5,096 nucleotides of DNA from contig CAMYZK010000209.1 in NCBI GenBank assembly GCA_947303825.1, forward strand, positions 1-5,096, in the 5' to 3' direction. Under the pieces are notes generated by a model that worked only from the letters and a program-made list of their open reading frames with translations, was not told the DNA's origin and made no database searches. How positions within the stretch are numbered: position 1 is the stretch's first letter; each line of letters begins with the position of its first letter. Below, in pieces: positions 1 to 5,096 of the stretch. Position numbers and translations under genes: made by a program. This DNA is from an uncultured Prevotella sp. GTDB lineage: Bacteria; Bacteroidota; Bacteroidia; Bacteroidales; Bacteroidaceae.

Positions 1-195
1 CACCCTGGGGTCGTATTCCGATGTGCCTGCGGGGAAGTCTATCTCGGGTTTGATGATGTGGTAGAGGCTCTTCTCGTTGTCGCCAGCCTCGGCACGTGCC
101 TCCTCGCTGTCAAGTACGTCGTATGGGCGGCTCTCCACAAGCTCTACCAGTTCTTTTGGTGGCCTTATGCCACGGAAAGGTTTTACTTTTGCCAT
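1..195 (-). CDS. DUF1015 family protein, N-terminal fragment (gene runs off the left edge)
   Basis: Translating the minus strand from the ATG at 195-193 gives 65 uninterrupted codons to the window edge. The protein begins MAKVKPFRGIRPP, continues with a PYDVLDSEEAR segment (about residues 24-33) and a SLYHIIKPEIDFP segment (about residues 43-55). I recognise these as the N-terminal signature of the DUF1015 family (Pfam PF06245): a KPFRGIRP opening, a PYDV motif and an H-[IV]-I-[KR]-P-E motif. Members are usually about 400 residues, so roughly 15% is present. The biochemical function of the family is not established to my knowledge. From memory it often lies beside serine biosynthesis genes (serC, serA) in Bacteroidales; those would be left of this window and cannot be checked here. 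The start is well supported because the family motif begins at once and a matched promoter lies just upstream. No Shine-Dalgarno sequence is visible, as is usual in this phylum. Confidence 0.86.
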   Translation of the reverse strand, partial: MAKVKPFRGIRPPKELVELVESRPYDVLDSEEARAEAGDNEKSLYHIIKPEIDFPAGTSEYDPRV

Positions 196-237
196 GTTGA
201 AATAGGTTTTGCTTTCAGTCTTTTCTATTTTTCACGG

Positions 238-269
238 CAAAATTACTGCTTTATTTCGACATAGCCAAA
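238..269 (-). promoter_or_regulatory. Bacteroidetes-type sigma-ABfr promoter for the DUF1015 gene
   Basis: On the minus strand TTTG (269-266) is followed after exactly 20 bp by TAATTTTG (245-238). This matches the -33 TTTG and -7 TAnnTTTG consensus of the primary sigma factor of Bacteroidetes, with the usual 19-21 bp spacing. Transcription should start near position 231, giving a leader of about 35 nt before the ATG at 195. The promoter fits in the 101-bp gap between the glycosyltransferase stop and the DUF1015 start. Confidence 0.8.
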
Positions 270-280
270 TTTTTGGGGTG

Positions 281-297
281 AAAAGCAATTATTTGCT
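281..297 (-). terminator. Weak hairpin plus short U tract just after the glycosyltransferase stop
   Basis: Minus-strand AGCAA (297-293), a 4-nt loop ATAA, TTGCT (288-284), with the last T beginning a TTTT run to 281. The 5-bp stem overlaps the stop codon region of the glycosyltransferase and precedes the promoter of the next gene, which is where a terminator would be expected. The stem is short and AT-rich with only four U residues, so it is a weak candidate. Confidence 0.3.
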
Positions 298-1331
298 CAG
301 CCGTTGGCAGTAGGGTGGGGCAGTTCGCTGTACATCTTCTTTCCCTTGGCATAGTATTGCCAGAGCAGGGAGAAGGGTCTGCGCTCTGTTATCACTTTTG
401 TTTTTGCTCCCTTTTGTATTTTCTCCCTGTCGGCGTCGAAATCCTTGCGCCATTGCTTGAAAGCCCTGCGTGCACGGTATACGGCCTTGAAGTCGCCCAG
501 GTTGTGCTTCAGCAGCAGCATCTGCCATGCAGCGAGGTAGTCCAGCCACCAGCGCATGCGCATCACATGCCTCAACTCGCTGTCGGGCAAGCACTTGTAG
601 AGCATGGTCAGGTTGTTGCGGAAGTTGAGGAAGGTCTTCATGGGGTTTGACTTGGGCAGTGTGCCGCCGCCTACGTGGTAGACCACACTCTGGGGCAGGC
701 ATACTATCCTGTATCCTTGCAGTCGTATGCGCCAGCACAGGTCTATCTCCTCGTTATGTGCGAAGAAGCGGGCATCCAGTCCTCCTACATTATTATATAT
801 GTTCGCACGCACGAGCAGGGCGGCTCCTGTAGCCCATAGTATATCCGAGGGTGTGTCGTATTGGCCGCTGTCGTGCTCTACGGTCTCGAATATCCTTCCC
901 CGGCAGAAGGGATAGCCATAGCGGTCTAGGTAGCCGCCGCAGGCACCGGCATACTCAAAGCTGTCCCTGTCGTAGATGGAGCGTAGCTTGGGCTGGCAGG
1001 CGGCAACGTCCTGATGGCTGTCCATATATGCTATCAAGGGTGTAAGCCAGTGGCTTGTCACTTCTATGTCGCTGTTGAGCAGCAGGTAGTACTCGGCATC
1101 TATCTGCGCCAGAGCCTTGTTATACCCCTCGGCAAAGCCCCAGTTCTTGTCAAATCGAATGACTTTTACTTCGGGGAAATTGTCGTTCAGCAGCTGTATG
1201 CTGTCGTCGCTCGACGCGTTGTCGGCCACATAGACCGTGGCCTCGTCGCTCGAATACTTTATCACGCCGGGCAGGTATTGGCGCAGCATCGATGCTCCGT
1301 TCCAGTTGAGTATTACTATGGCAAGCTTCAT
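297..1331 (-). CDS. Family 2 glycosyltransferase (WbbL/rhamnosyltransferase-like)
   Basis: A 344-residue inverting GT-A glycosyltransferase of family GT2, COG1216 type, which would transfer a sugar from an NDP-sugar to a growing cell-surface glycan at the cytoplasmic face of the inner membrane. Visible signatures in order are the N-terminal beta strand and NWNG (residues 9-12), the nucleotide-binding DNASSDDS (37-44), the NWGFAEGYN segment (63-71), the metal-binding DxD-type motif LNSDIE (85-90, with N86-S87-D88), the acceptor-side ATGAALLVR (167-175), the catalytic ExDxxWR-type motif NEEIDLCWR (193-201), and the YHVGGGT motif (218-224). Residues about 240-344 form a basic, helix-rich tail with no clear transmembrane span, so membrane association is probably peripheral. 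Length and motif order are normal and all key residues are present. The start fits because the beta strand leading to NWNG follows directly. AAAATAAAG precedes the ATG, and beyond it lies a tandem repeat array (1341-1409). The donor and acceptor cannot be told from sequence. A mere 13 bp separate its stop from nothing but a weak hairpin, and no other polysaccharide genes are in view. Confidence 0.9.
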   Translation of the reverse strand: MKLAIVILNWNGASMLRQYLPGVIKYSSDEATVYVADNASSDDSIQLLNDNFPEVKVIRFDKNWGFAEGYNKALAQIDAEYYLLLNSDIEVTSHWLTPLIAYMDSHQDVAACQPKLRSIYDRDSFEYAGACGGYLDRYGYPFCRGRIFETVEHDSGQYDTPSDILWATGAALLVRANIYNNVGGLDARFFAHNEEIDLCWRIRLQGYRIVCLPQSVVYHVGGGTLPKSNPMKTFLNFRNNLTMLYKCLPDSELRHVMRMRWWLDYLAAWQMLLLKHNLGDFKAVYRARRAFKQWRKDFDADREKIQKGAKTKVITERRPFSLLWQYYAKGKKMYSELPHPTANG

Positions 1332-1340
1332 CTTTATTTT

Positions 1341-1409
1341 GAGTTTTTGAGTTTTGAGTTCTTGAGTTTATAAGTTCTTGAGTTTATGAGTTTTGAGTTT
1401 AGAGTCTAC
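1341..1409. repeat. Short tandem array, degenerate GAGTTYTT units of 7-8 bp
   Basis: On the plus strand the units are GAGTTTTT, GAGTTTT, GAGTTCTT, GAGTTTAT, AAGTTCTT, GAGTTTAT, GAGTTTT, GAGTTTA and a decayed GAGTCTAC. Unit lengths alternate between 7 and 8 bp. The array ends 9 bp from the glycosyltransferase start codon and thus forms its 5' leader. It has the appearance of a slippage-prone simple repeat; whether it has a function is unknown. Confidence 0.85.
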
Positions 1410-1534
1410 TTTAAAAAGTCCGCTACCGTCAACTAACGAGCCGCATGGCACACCCCTCCCTTGTAGGGGAGGGGAGCAGCTGCGCACAGATTTCTTCTCG
1501 GAATACTCATTTCTGGACTATTTAAAGTGGGCTC
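1402..1534. repeat. MITE-like segment: 20-bp imperfect inverted repeats around a near-central hairpin
   Basis: The plus-strand sequence 1402-1421 (GAGTCTACTTTAAAAAGTCC) and the reverse complement of 1515-1534 (GAGCCCACTTTAAATAGTCC) match at 17 of 20 positions, 13 of 14 over the inner part. They enclose 93 bp whose centre nearly coincides with the perfect 8-bp hairpin at 1453-1474. GAGTTT-type sequence lies outside both ends on the same strand (1388-1401 and 1541-1547). Small size, terminal inverted repeats and no coding capacity suggest a miniature element or a dispersed intergenic repeat. No family is recognised and no clear target-site duplication is seen. Confidence 0.5.
1453..1474. repeat. 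Perfect G/C-rich hairpin, CCCCTCCC / GGGAGGGG
   Basis: CCCCTCCC (1453-1460), a 6-nt loop TTGTAG, then GGGAGGGG (1467-1474). The 8-bp stem has 7 C-G pairs and one T-A pair. It is not followed by a T run on either strand, so it is not a typical intrinsic terminator. Palindromes of this CCCTCCC-TTGTAG-GGGAGGG kind look like dispersed intergenic repeats; copy number elsewhere in the genome is unknown. Confidence 0.7.
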
Positions 1535-1555
1535 AGTTTGTGAGTTTCGCAGGTA

Positions 1556-1629
1556 AGGCCGAAGGCCTGTCAGATTCCAGGCAGTGCCGAGCGTACACTC
1601 CTGCCTGTGGTATGTCGCCCTTTCAGGGC
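1556..1629. repeat. Cluster of three small hairpins
   Basis: Three perfect inverted repeats lie in 74 bp: AGGCC-GAA-GGCCT (1556-1568), CAGGCAG (1578-1584) with CTGCCTG (1601-1607) around a 16-nt loop, and GCCCT-TTC-AGGGC (1617-1629). On the minus strand they would form a run of stem-loops in any transcript reading from mtaB towards the glycosyltransferase. None is followed by a T run. They may be a structured 3' untranslated region, an attenuating or stabilising structure, or part of a dispersed repeat. Confidence 0.5.
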
Positions 1630-1642
1630 TTTGTGCATGCGT

Positions 1643-1666
1643 GTCAACTTGTCAACTCGTCAAGTT
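1643..1666. repeat. Three tandem 8-mers, GTCAACTT type
   Basis: The plus strand reads GTCAACTT, GTCAACTC and GTCAAGTT without interruption. The unit resembles the AACTC/GAGTT core of the two other arrays in this gap. On the minus strand it reads AACTTGAC, GAGTTGAC, AAGTTGAC, the same orientation as the array at 1686-1735 and opposite to that at 1341-1409. Confidence 0.7.
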
Positions 1667-1685
1667 ATGAGTGCGGTAGCAAATT

Positions 1686-1735
1686 CTTCACTCTTCATTC
1701 TTCACTTAAAAACTCTCAACTCTTAACTCTTCACT
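1686..1735. repeat. Seven tandem 7-mers (CTTCACT type) overlapping the 3' end of mtaB
   Basis: Plus-strand units are CTTCACT, CTTCATT, CTTCACT, TAAAAACT (8 bp), CTCAACT, CTTAACT and CTTCACT. The last four units are inside the mtaB reading frame and the TAA stop (1708-1706) falls inside the array. The near-perfect 7-bp period resembles the short tandemly repeated heptamers known from cyanobacterial genomes, though no relationship is implied. Confidence 0.85.
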
Positions 1736-3076
1736 TAATAGTGCACTGCGGTCGTGGTTGAAGTCGCCCAGACGGACGTGCACCAGTTGGTTGTCAAGCT
1801 CGGGGCGGGCATCTTGTGGGGGCAGTTCCACGCGTATGTAGTTGCGTGTGAAACCGTGCATGGCCCGTCCCCGTGTGGCTTTCTCAAACAGCACCTCGGC
1901 CTCTGTCCCTATGTGTGCCTGATAGAAGGCTTTGGTCTTGCTGTCCGAGAGTTCGAGCAGGCGCTGGCTGCGCTCTTTCTTCTCTTTCTCCGGTACTATA
2001 TAGGGTATCTTCAGTGCTGCCGTCCCCGGCCTTTCGCTGTACGAGAACACATGCAGCTGTGTCACGGGCAGCTCGCTGAGCAGTCGGTAGGTTTCCTCAA
2101 AGCATTCGGGTTTCTCTCCACGGCATCCCACCATGACATCCACGCCTATGAATGCTTGTGGCATGAGCTGCTTTATGCGTGTCACCTTGTCGGCAAAGAG
2201 GCGGCTGTCGTAGTGGCGGTGCATCAGTCTGAGCACCTCGTCGCTGCCGCTCTGCAAGGGAATGTGGAAGTGTGGCATGAAGGCGCGGCTGCCGTTGGCC
2301 AGATAGTCTATCAGCTCGTCGCTCAGCAGGTCGGGCTCCATGCTGCTTATGCGATAGCGGCATACACCCTCCACCTGGTCGAGGGCTTTTACCAGATCTA
2401 TGAAGCTCTCGCCTGTGGTCTTGCCGAAGTGCCCTATGTTCACACCCGTCAGCACTATCTCCTTGCCACCCTCGGCGGCAGCCTCTTCTGCCTGCCTCAC
2501 CAGCGATGCTATCGGCGGGTTACGGCTGAAGCCGCGAGCGTAGGGTATGGTGCAGTAGGTACAGAAGTAGTCGCAGCCGTCCTGCACCTTCAGGAAGAAG
2601 CGTGTGCGGTTGCCTCGTGAGCAGCTGGGGGCAAATGTCTTTATGTCTTTTGTCTTGCCTGCCAGGAAGCACTTACCGCCATGCTCTATGGTATCTGCGC
2701 TGTCGCGGCGGGCCAGGGCATCGGCGAGGTGCTCTACCAGCGTTGCTTTCTCGTTGGCTCCAAGCACGAGGTCTACCCCCTCCATGCGGCTCACTGTCTC
2801 GCCGCTGAGCTGGGCGTAGCATCCTGTCACCACGACAAAGGCTCCCTGGTGCTGCCTCACCATGCGGTGGATGGCCTGACGGCACTTGTGGTCGGCAACA
2901 TCGGTCACCGAGCAGGTGTTTATCAGACATATATCGGCATGCTCGCCCCTGCCCGCAGTGCGCACCCCCAGCTGTTGCAGCTTCTTTTCAAAGGTAGATG
3001 TCTCCGAGAAGTTCAGCTTGCAGCCAAGGGTGAAATAGGCAGCTGTCTTATTCTGGAAAACCGAAGAAACACTCAT
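1706..3076 (-). CDS. mtaB: tRNA (t6A37) methylthiotransferase MtaB
   Basis: A 456-residue radical-SAM enzyme that converts t6A37 to ms2t6A37 in tRNAs reading ANN codons, using two [4Fe-4S] clusters and S-adenosylmethionine in the cytoplasm. The N-terminal UPF0004 domain carries the three cluster cysteines C19, C55 and C86, in TLGCKLNFSETST, NTCSVTD and VTGCYAQ. The radical-SAM domain has the CxxxCxxC motif at C168, C172 and C175 (DGCDYFCTYCTIPYARG). Further family motifs are LTGVNIG (209-215), HIPLQSGSD (271-279), GVDVMVG (311-317) and FSYSERPGT (344-352). A C-terminal TRAM-like domain for tRNA binding covers about residues 385-440. The TLGCKLNFSETST opening points to MtaB rather than MiaB or RimO. 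The start is 3 nt after the phosphatase TGA (TGA-AAA-ATG), so translation is probably coupled. The last 10 or so residues, SEELRVESF, are encoded by the 7-mer array at 1686-1735 and look non-native. All catalytic residues are intact. Confidence 0.95.
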   Translation of the reverse strand: MSVSSVFQNKTAAYFTLGCKLNFSETSTFEKKLQQLGVRTAGRGEHADICLINTCSVTDVADHKCRQAIHRMVRQHQGAFVVVTGCYAQLSGETVSRMEGVDLVLGANEKATLVEHLADALARRDSADTIEHGGKCFLAGKTKDIKTFAPSCSRGNRTRFFLKVQDGCDYFCTYCTIPYARGFSRNPPIASLVRQAEEAAAEGGKEIVLTGVNIGHFGKTTGESFIDLVKALDQVEGVCRYRISSMEPDLLSDELIDYLANGSRAFMPHFHIPLQSGSDEVLRLMHRHYDSRLFADKVTRIKQLMPQAFIGVDVMVGCRGEKPECFEETYRLLSELPVTQLHVFSYSERPGTAALKIPYIVPEKEKKERSQRLLELSDSKTKAFYQAHIGTEAEVLFEKATRGRAMHGFTRNYIRVELPPQDARPELDNQLVHVRLGDFNHDRSALLSEELRVESF

Positions 3077-3079
3077 TTT

Positions 3080-5096
3080 TCATCTGTTTATCTTCAGGCA
3101 CATCATCGTGAGGTTGTCGTTGGGTTCGGCACCATCGCGATGCTTCACCACCTCGTCTTTCAGATACTCTATGACTTCCCTTGCAGAGTTATAGTTCTTC
3201 CCTTCCAGCACATTCAGCAGGTGTTCGTCGCCAAACTGCTCCTGCTGCCTGTTCTCAGCCTCGTTAAGGCCATCGGTATAGAGCAGCAGCGGATGTCCGT
3301 TGAAGTCTTCGATGACTTCGCCTTCATATTCCAGTCCTTGCCACAGGCCTATGGGGGCATTCGGGTTCATCTCCATAAACCTTATCTTGTTGTCTCGGTC
3401 TCTTATTACCGGGGGATTATGTCCGGCGTTACAGAAGTACAGCTTGCCCGAGTTGATGTCTGCCAGTCCGATGAACATAGTTACAAACATGCCCTGCTCG
3501 TTGTCTTCCGACAGCTCGGCGTTCATGCGGGTGGCTATCTCTGCGGGCATCATGCTCTGGGTGGCAAGTGTGCGGAACAGACGGGTGGCCTGGGCCATGA
3601 AGAGCGAGGCGGGAACGCCTTTTCCTGAGACGTCGCCCACGCAGAAGTAGAGGTTGTCGCCCACCAGCAGGTAGCCGTAGAGGTCGCCTCCCACTTCCTT
3701 GGCAGGCACCATGACGGCAAAGATGTCCAGTCCTTTATGGTCGGGGAACACATTGGGGACCATAGACATCTGTATGTCGCGGGCGATGCGCAGCTCGCTC
3801 TCTATACGCTCCTTGACGGCAGTGGTCTCCTCAAGCTTGTCGTAAGCTTTCTGCAGCTTGTTGTGTGCTGCCGACAGCTTCATGGTCGCCTTGCGCTTAT
3901 GCCAGGTATAGATAACAAAGAAGATGACGATTAATGCCAGGGCCACCAGGGTGCTCACCCATCGCTGGCGCGACAGGTCGGCCTGCTGCTGTGCTATCTG
4001 TGCTTCCTTCTGCTGAGTGTTGTAGATGGTGGCCAGCTCGGCGGTGTCGTCGCTCTTGTTTCTCACTATGGCCGTGTCGAGGGCATCGCAGAGCTGCAGT
4101 GCCAATGCCATTACCGAGTCACGGCGCTGGGCACCGACGTTGGCCCTCATCTTCGGCAGCAGGTAGAGCTGTATGTTGTCGAGCGACTTCTCTATGTCGT
4201 GCTCTATCATCATCTGGTCAAGGTAGCTGTAGTTGTTGGCTGCCTCCTCATACCGGTGTGCTGCCATAAGATAGTCGTTGGCGTTGATGCGGCCCGCGTA
4301 GGTCTTTGAATAATCTGTCTGCAGGAATGCTTTATAGGCCATTGCTGCCGAGTCGGGCTGGTTGAGGCCCATCTTGGCCACGGCTCTCATTATCTCTATG
4401 CGTCCCATGTACTCGTCGAAGTATTCCAGCCGTGCGTCAGGCTTATCCCGGTATTTGTTGAGCAGCATCTCTGTCCTGTTAATCCAGTATACCGACTTGT
4501 CGTAGCGGTGGGTGTTGATATAGGCCATGCTGGTATAGACGGTGCCTATCACTGCCTCCTGGAATCCCCTTCCCGTACTGTCGGTAGACCATCGGTTGAT
4601 GTAGTGCTGGCGGGCAGTGTAGAAGCTCTCCTGTGCTTCTGCGTCACGTCCCAGGTTTATCTGGCAGCAGCCTATGTTGTTGAGCAGTATGGCATAGTCT
4701 ATGTCCGATCCAATGCCCAACTCGTCCATCTTTGCCACGGCAGGCATTGCCACCTCCAGCGAACCTTCATAGTCGCCTTTCACCAGCAGCAGCTCAGAGA
4801 GCCTGCGGGCCGACTTGATGTAGCTTACTTGGTCTTGGGGAGTCTTGATGTCGCACTCCATGGCTTTCTTGAAGTGGTATTCGGCAGTGCGGTATTGGTT
4901 CTGCCTGTAGTAGGCTGTGCCACGCCAGCGGCTAGCGTTGATGAGGCTTATCTCGCCGTTCTGTTCGAAGCTGTCGACAAGCACCAGCATACGCTTGTAG
5001 TCTTTTTTCGCACCGACACTGAAGATGAGGCTGTCGGCCTTGCTTGCAGTGCCAACCTCTGCGGGCTTTGTTTCTTTGCATGCTCCTAAGAGGAGG
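3080..5096 (-). CDS. Membrane-anchored sensor phosphatase: TPR repeats, TM helix, SpoIIE/PP2C domain (5' end outside the window)
   Basis: A PPM-family serine/threonine phosphatase of SpoIIE/RsbU type. Such enzymes usually dephosphorylate anti-sigma antagonists; the substrate here is unknown. The frame is open to the right edge. In-window residues before the Met at 4990 begin LLLGACKETKPAEV, so that Met is internal and the gene starts beyond 5096. LGAC fits a lipobox with the cysteine codon at 5080-5078. Numbering from Met 4990: TPR-like helix pairs cover about 18-265, a Q-rich juxtamembrane helix 325-343, one transmembrane helix 344-363, a coiled coil about 370-402, then the phosphatase with ARDIQMSMVP (403-412), GGDLYGY (434-440), GDVSGKGVPASLFMA (452-466), FCNAGHNPP (519-527), LLLYTDGLNEAEN (568-580) and NDNLT (624-628). 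Predicted metal-binding aspartates D436, D453, D573 and D625 are all present. The residue after GGDLY is Gly439, where relatives commonly have Asp. The likely topology is TPR domain in the periplasm and phosphatase in the cytoplasm. It leads mtaB by 3 nt. Confidence 0.9.
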   Translation of the reverse strand, partial: LLLGACKETKPAEVGTASKADSLIFSVGAKKDYKRMLVLVDSFEQNGEISLINASRWRGTAYYRQNQYRTAEYHFKKAMECDIKTPQDQVSYIKSARRLSELLLVKGDYEGSLEVAMPAVAKMDELGIGSDIDYAILLNNIGCCQINLGRDAEAQESFYTARQHYINRWSTDSTGRGFQEAVIGTVYTSMAYINTHRYDKSVYWINRTEMLLNKYRDKPDARLEYFDEYMGRIEIMRAVAKMGLNQPDSAAMAYKAFLQTDYSKTYAGRINANDYLMAAHRYEEAANNYSYLDQMMIEHDIEKSLDNIQLYLLPKMRANVGAQRRDSVMALALQLCDALDTAIVRNKSDDTAELATIYNTQQKEAQIAQQQADLSRQRWVSTLVALALIVIFFVIYTWHKRKATMKLSAAHNKLQKAYDKLEETTAVKERIESELRIARDIQMSMVPNVFPDHKGLDIFAVMVPAKEVGGDLYGYLLVGDNLYFCVGDVSGKGVPASLFMAQATRLFRTLATQSMMPAEIATRMNAELSEDNEQGMFVTMFIGLADINSGKLYFCNAGHNPPVIRDRDNKIRFMEMNPNAPIGLWQGLEYEGEVIEDFNGHPLLLYTDGLNEAENRQQEQFGDEHLLNVLEGKNYNSAREVIEYLKDEVVKHRDGAEPNDNLTMMCLKINR

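Larger units (their letters stand above)
1332..1705. other. 374-bp intergenic region made of repeats and hairpins
   Basis: The gap between mtaB and the glycosyltransferase holds no credible gene. In order along the plus strand it contains a GAGTT-type 7-8 bp array (1341-1409), an imperfect terminal inverted repeat pair with a near-central G/C hairpin (1402-1534), three small hairpins (1556-1629), a GTCAACTT 8-mer array (1643-1666) and the start of a CTTCACT 7-mer array (1686-1735) that runs into the 3' end of mtaB. I found no Bacteroidetes -33/-7 promoter pair on the minus strand for the glycosyltransferase and no hairpin followed by a T run that would end mtaB. Confidence 0.75.

Noticed and set aside
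289..738. 149-codon frame on the minus strand inside the glycosyltransferase
   Set aside because: It is an alternative frame of the same strand. The composition (rich in R, Q, P, H) is typical of frame-shifted coding DNA.
1453..1474. Strong hairpin as an intrinsic terminator for mtaB
   Set aside because: There is no T run after it on the minus strand, and it lies more than 230 bp downstream of the mtaB stop.
1332..1560. A Bacteroidetes promoter for the glycosyltransferase
   Set aside because: I searched the minus strand for TAnnTTTG with a TTTG/TTG 19-21 bp upstream and found no acceptable pair. The transcript may start in mtaB or from a degenerate promoter.
1393..1761. 122-codon open frame on the plus strand across the intergenic gap
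   Set aside because: It is built from the tandem repeats and hairpins and overlaps the 3' end of mtaB. It has no start context or protein-like conservation signal, and looks like translated intergenic repeat.
1754..2620. 288-codon open frame on the plus strand opposite mtaB
   Set aside because: It lies wholly antisense to a clear radical-SAM gene with all motifs intact. Its translation shows no domain and results from codon bias in a G+C-balanced gene.
2681..3628. 315-codon open frame on the plus strand spanning the mtaB/phosphatase junction
   Set aside because: It is antisense to two well-supported coupled genes and has no recognisable protein signature.
3080..4990. Met at 4990 as the start of the phosphatase
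   Set aside because: The frame remains open for 35 more codons to the edge and encodes a lipobox-like sequence and a linker typical of the mature N terminus, so this Met is internal.
4508..5089. 193-codon open frame on the plus strand opposite the TPR region
   Set aside because: It is a shadow of the phosphatase frame with no motif or plausible promoter.

Overview
The window looks like a Bacteroidales chromosome, most likely a Prevotella/Segatella-type organism. The grounds are roughly half G+C, no Shine-Dalgarno sequences ahead of the genes, a textbook Bacteroidetes promoter (TTTG, 20 bp, TAnnTTTG) and protein families in their Bacteroidetes form. The genus is an inference. All genes read on the minus strand, so transcription runs from the right edge to the left.

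Reading in the direction of transcription: (1) 5096-3080, a sensor-type PP2C/SpoIIE protein phosphatase whose 5' end lies outside the window. It has a lipobox-like N terminus, TPR-like repeats expected in the periplasm, one membrane helix, a short coiled coil and a cytoplasmic phosphatase domain. (2) 3076-1706, mtaB, the radical-SAM enzyme that methylthiolates t6A37 in tRNA, starting 3 nt after the phosphatase stop. (3) 1705-1332, a 374-bp stretch without a gene, packed with short tandem repeats and inverted repeats. (4) 1331-297, a family 2 glycosyltransferase of the WbbL/rhamnosyltransferase-like type. (5) 195-1, the first 65 codons of a DUF1015 family protein with its own promoter at 238-269.

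The phosphatase and mtaB clearly form one translationally coupled unit. The glycosyltransferase is separated from them by the repeat-rich gap and may or may not be co-transcribed. The DUF1015 gene is a separate unit.

The gene content is mostly ordinary for the group. The less ordinary parts are the gap between mtaB and the glycosyltransferase, and the architecture of the phosphatase. In the gap are three arrays of 7-8 bp repeats (one encodes the C-terminal tail of MtaB, another lies directly against the glycosyltransferase start), a 133-bp MITE-like inverted-repeat segment with a near-central hairpin, and a run of small hairpins. No RNA gene, CRISPR array, transposase or defence system is visible.
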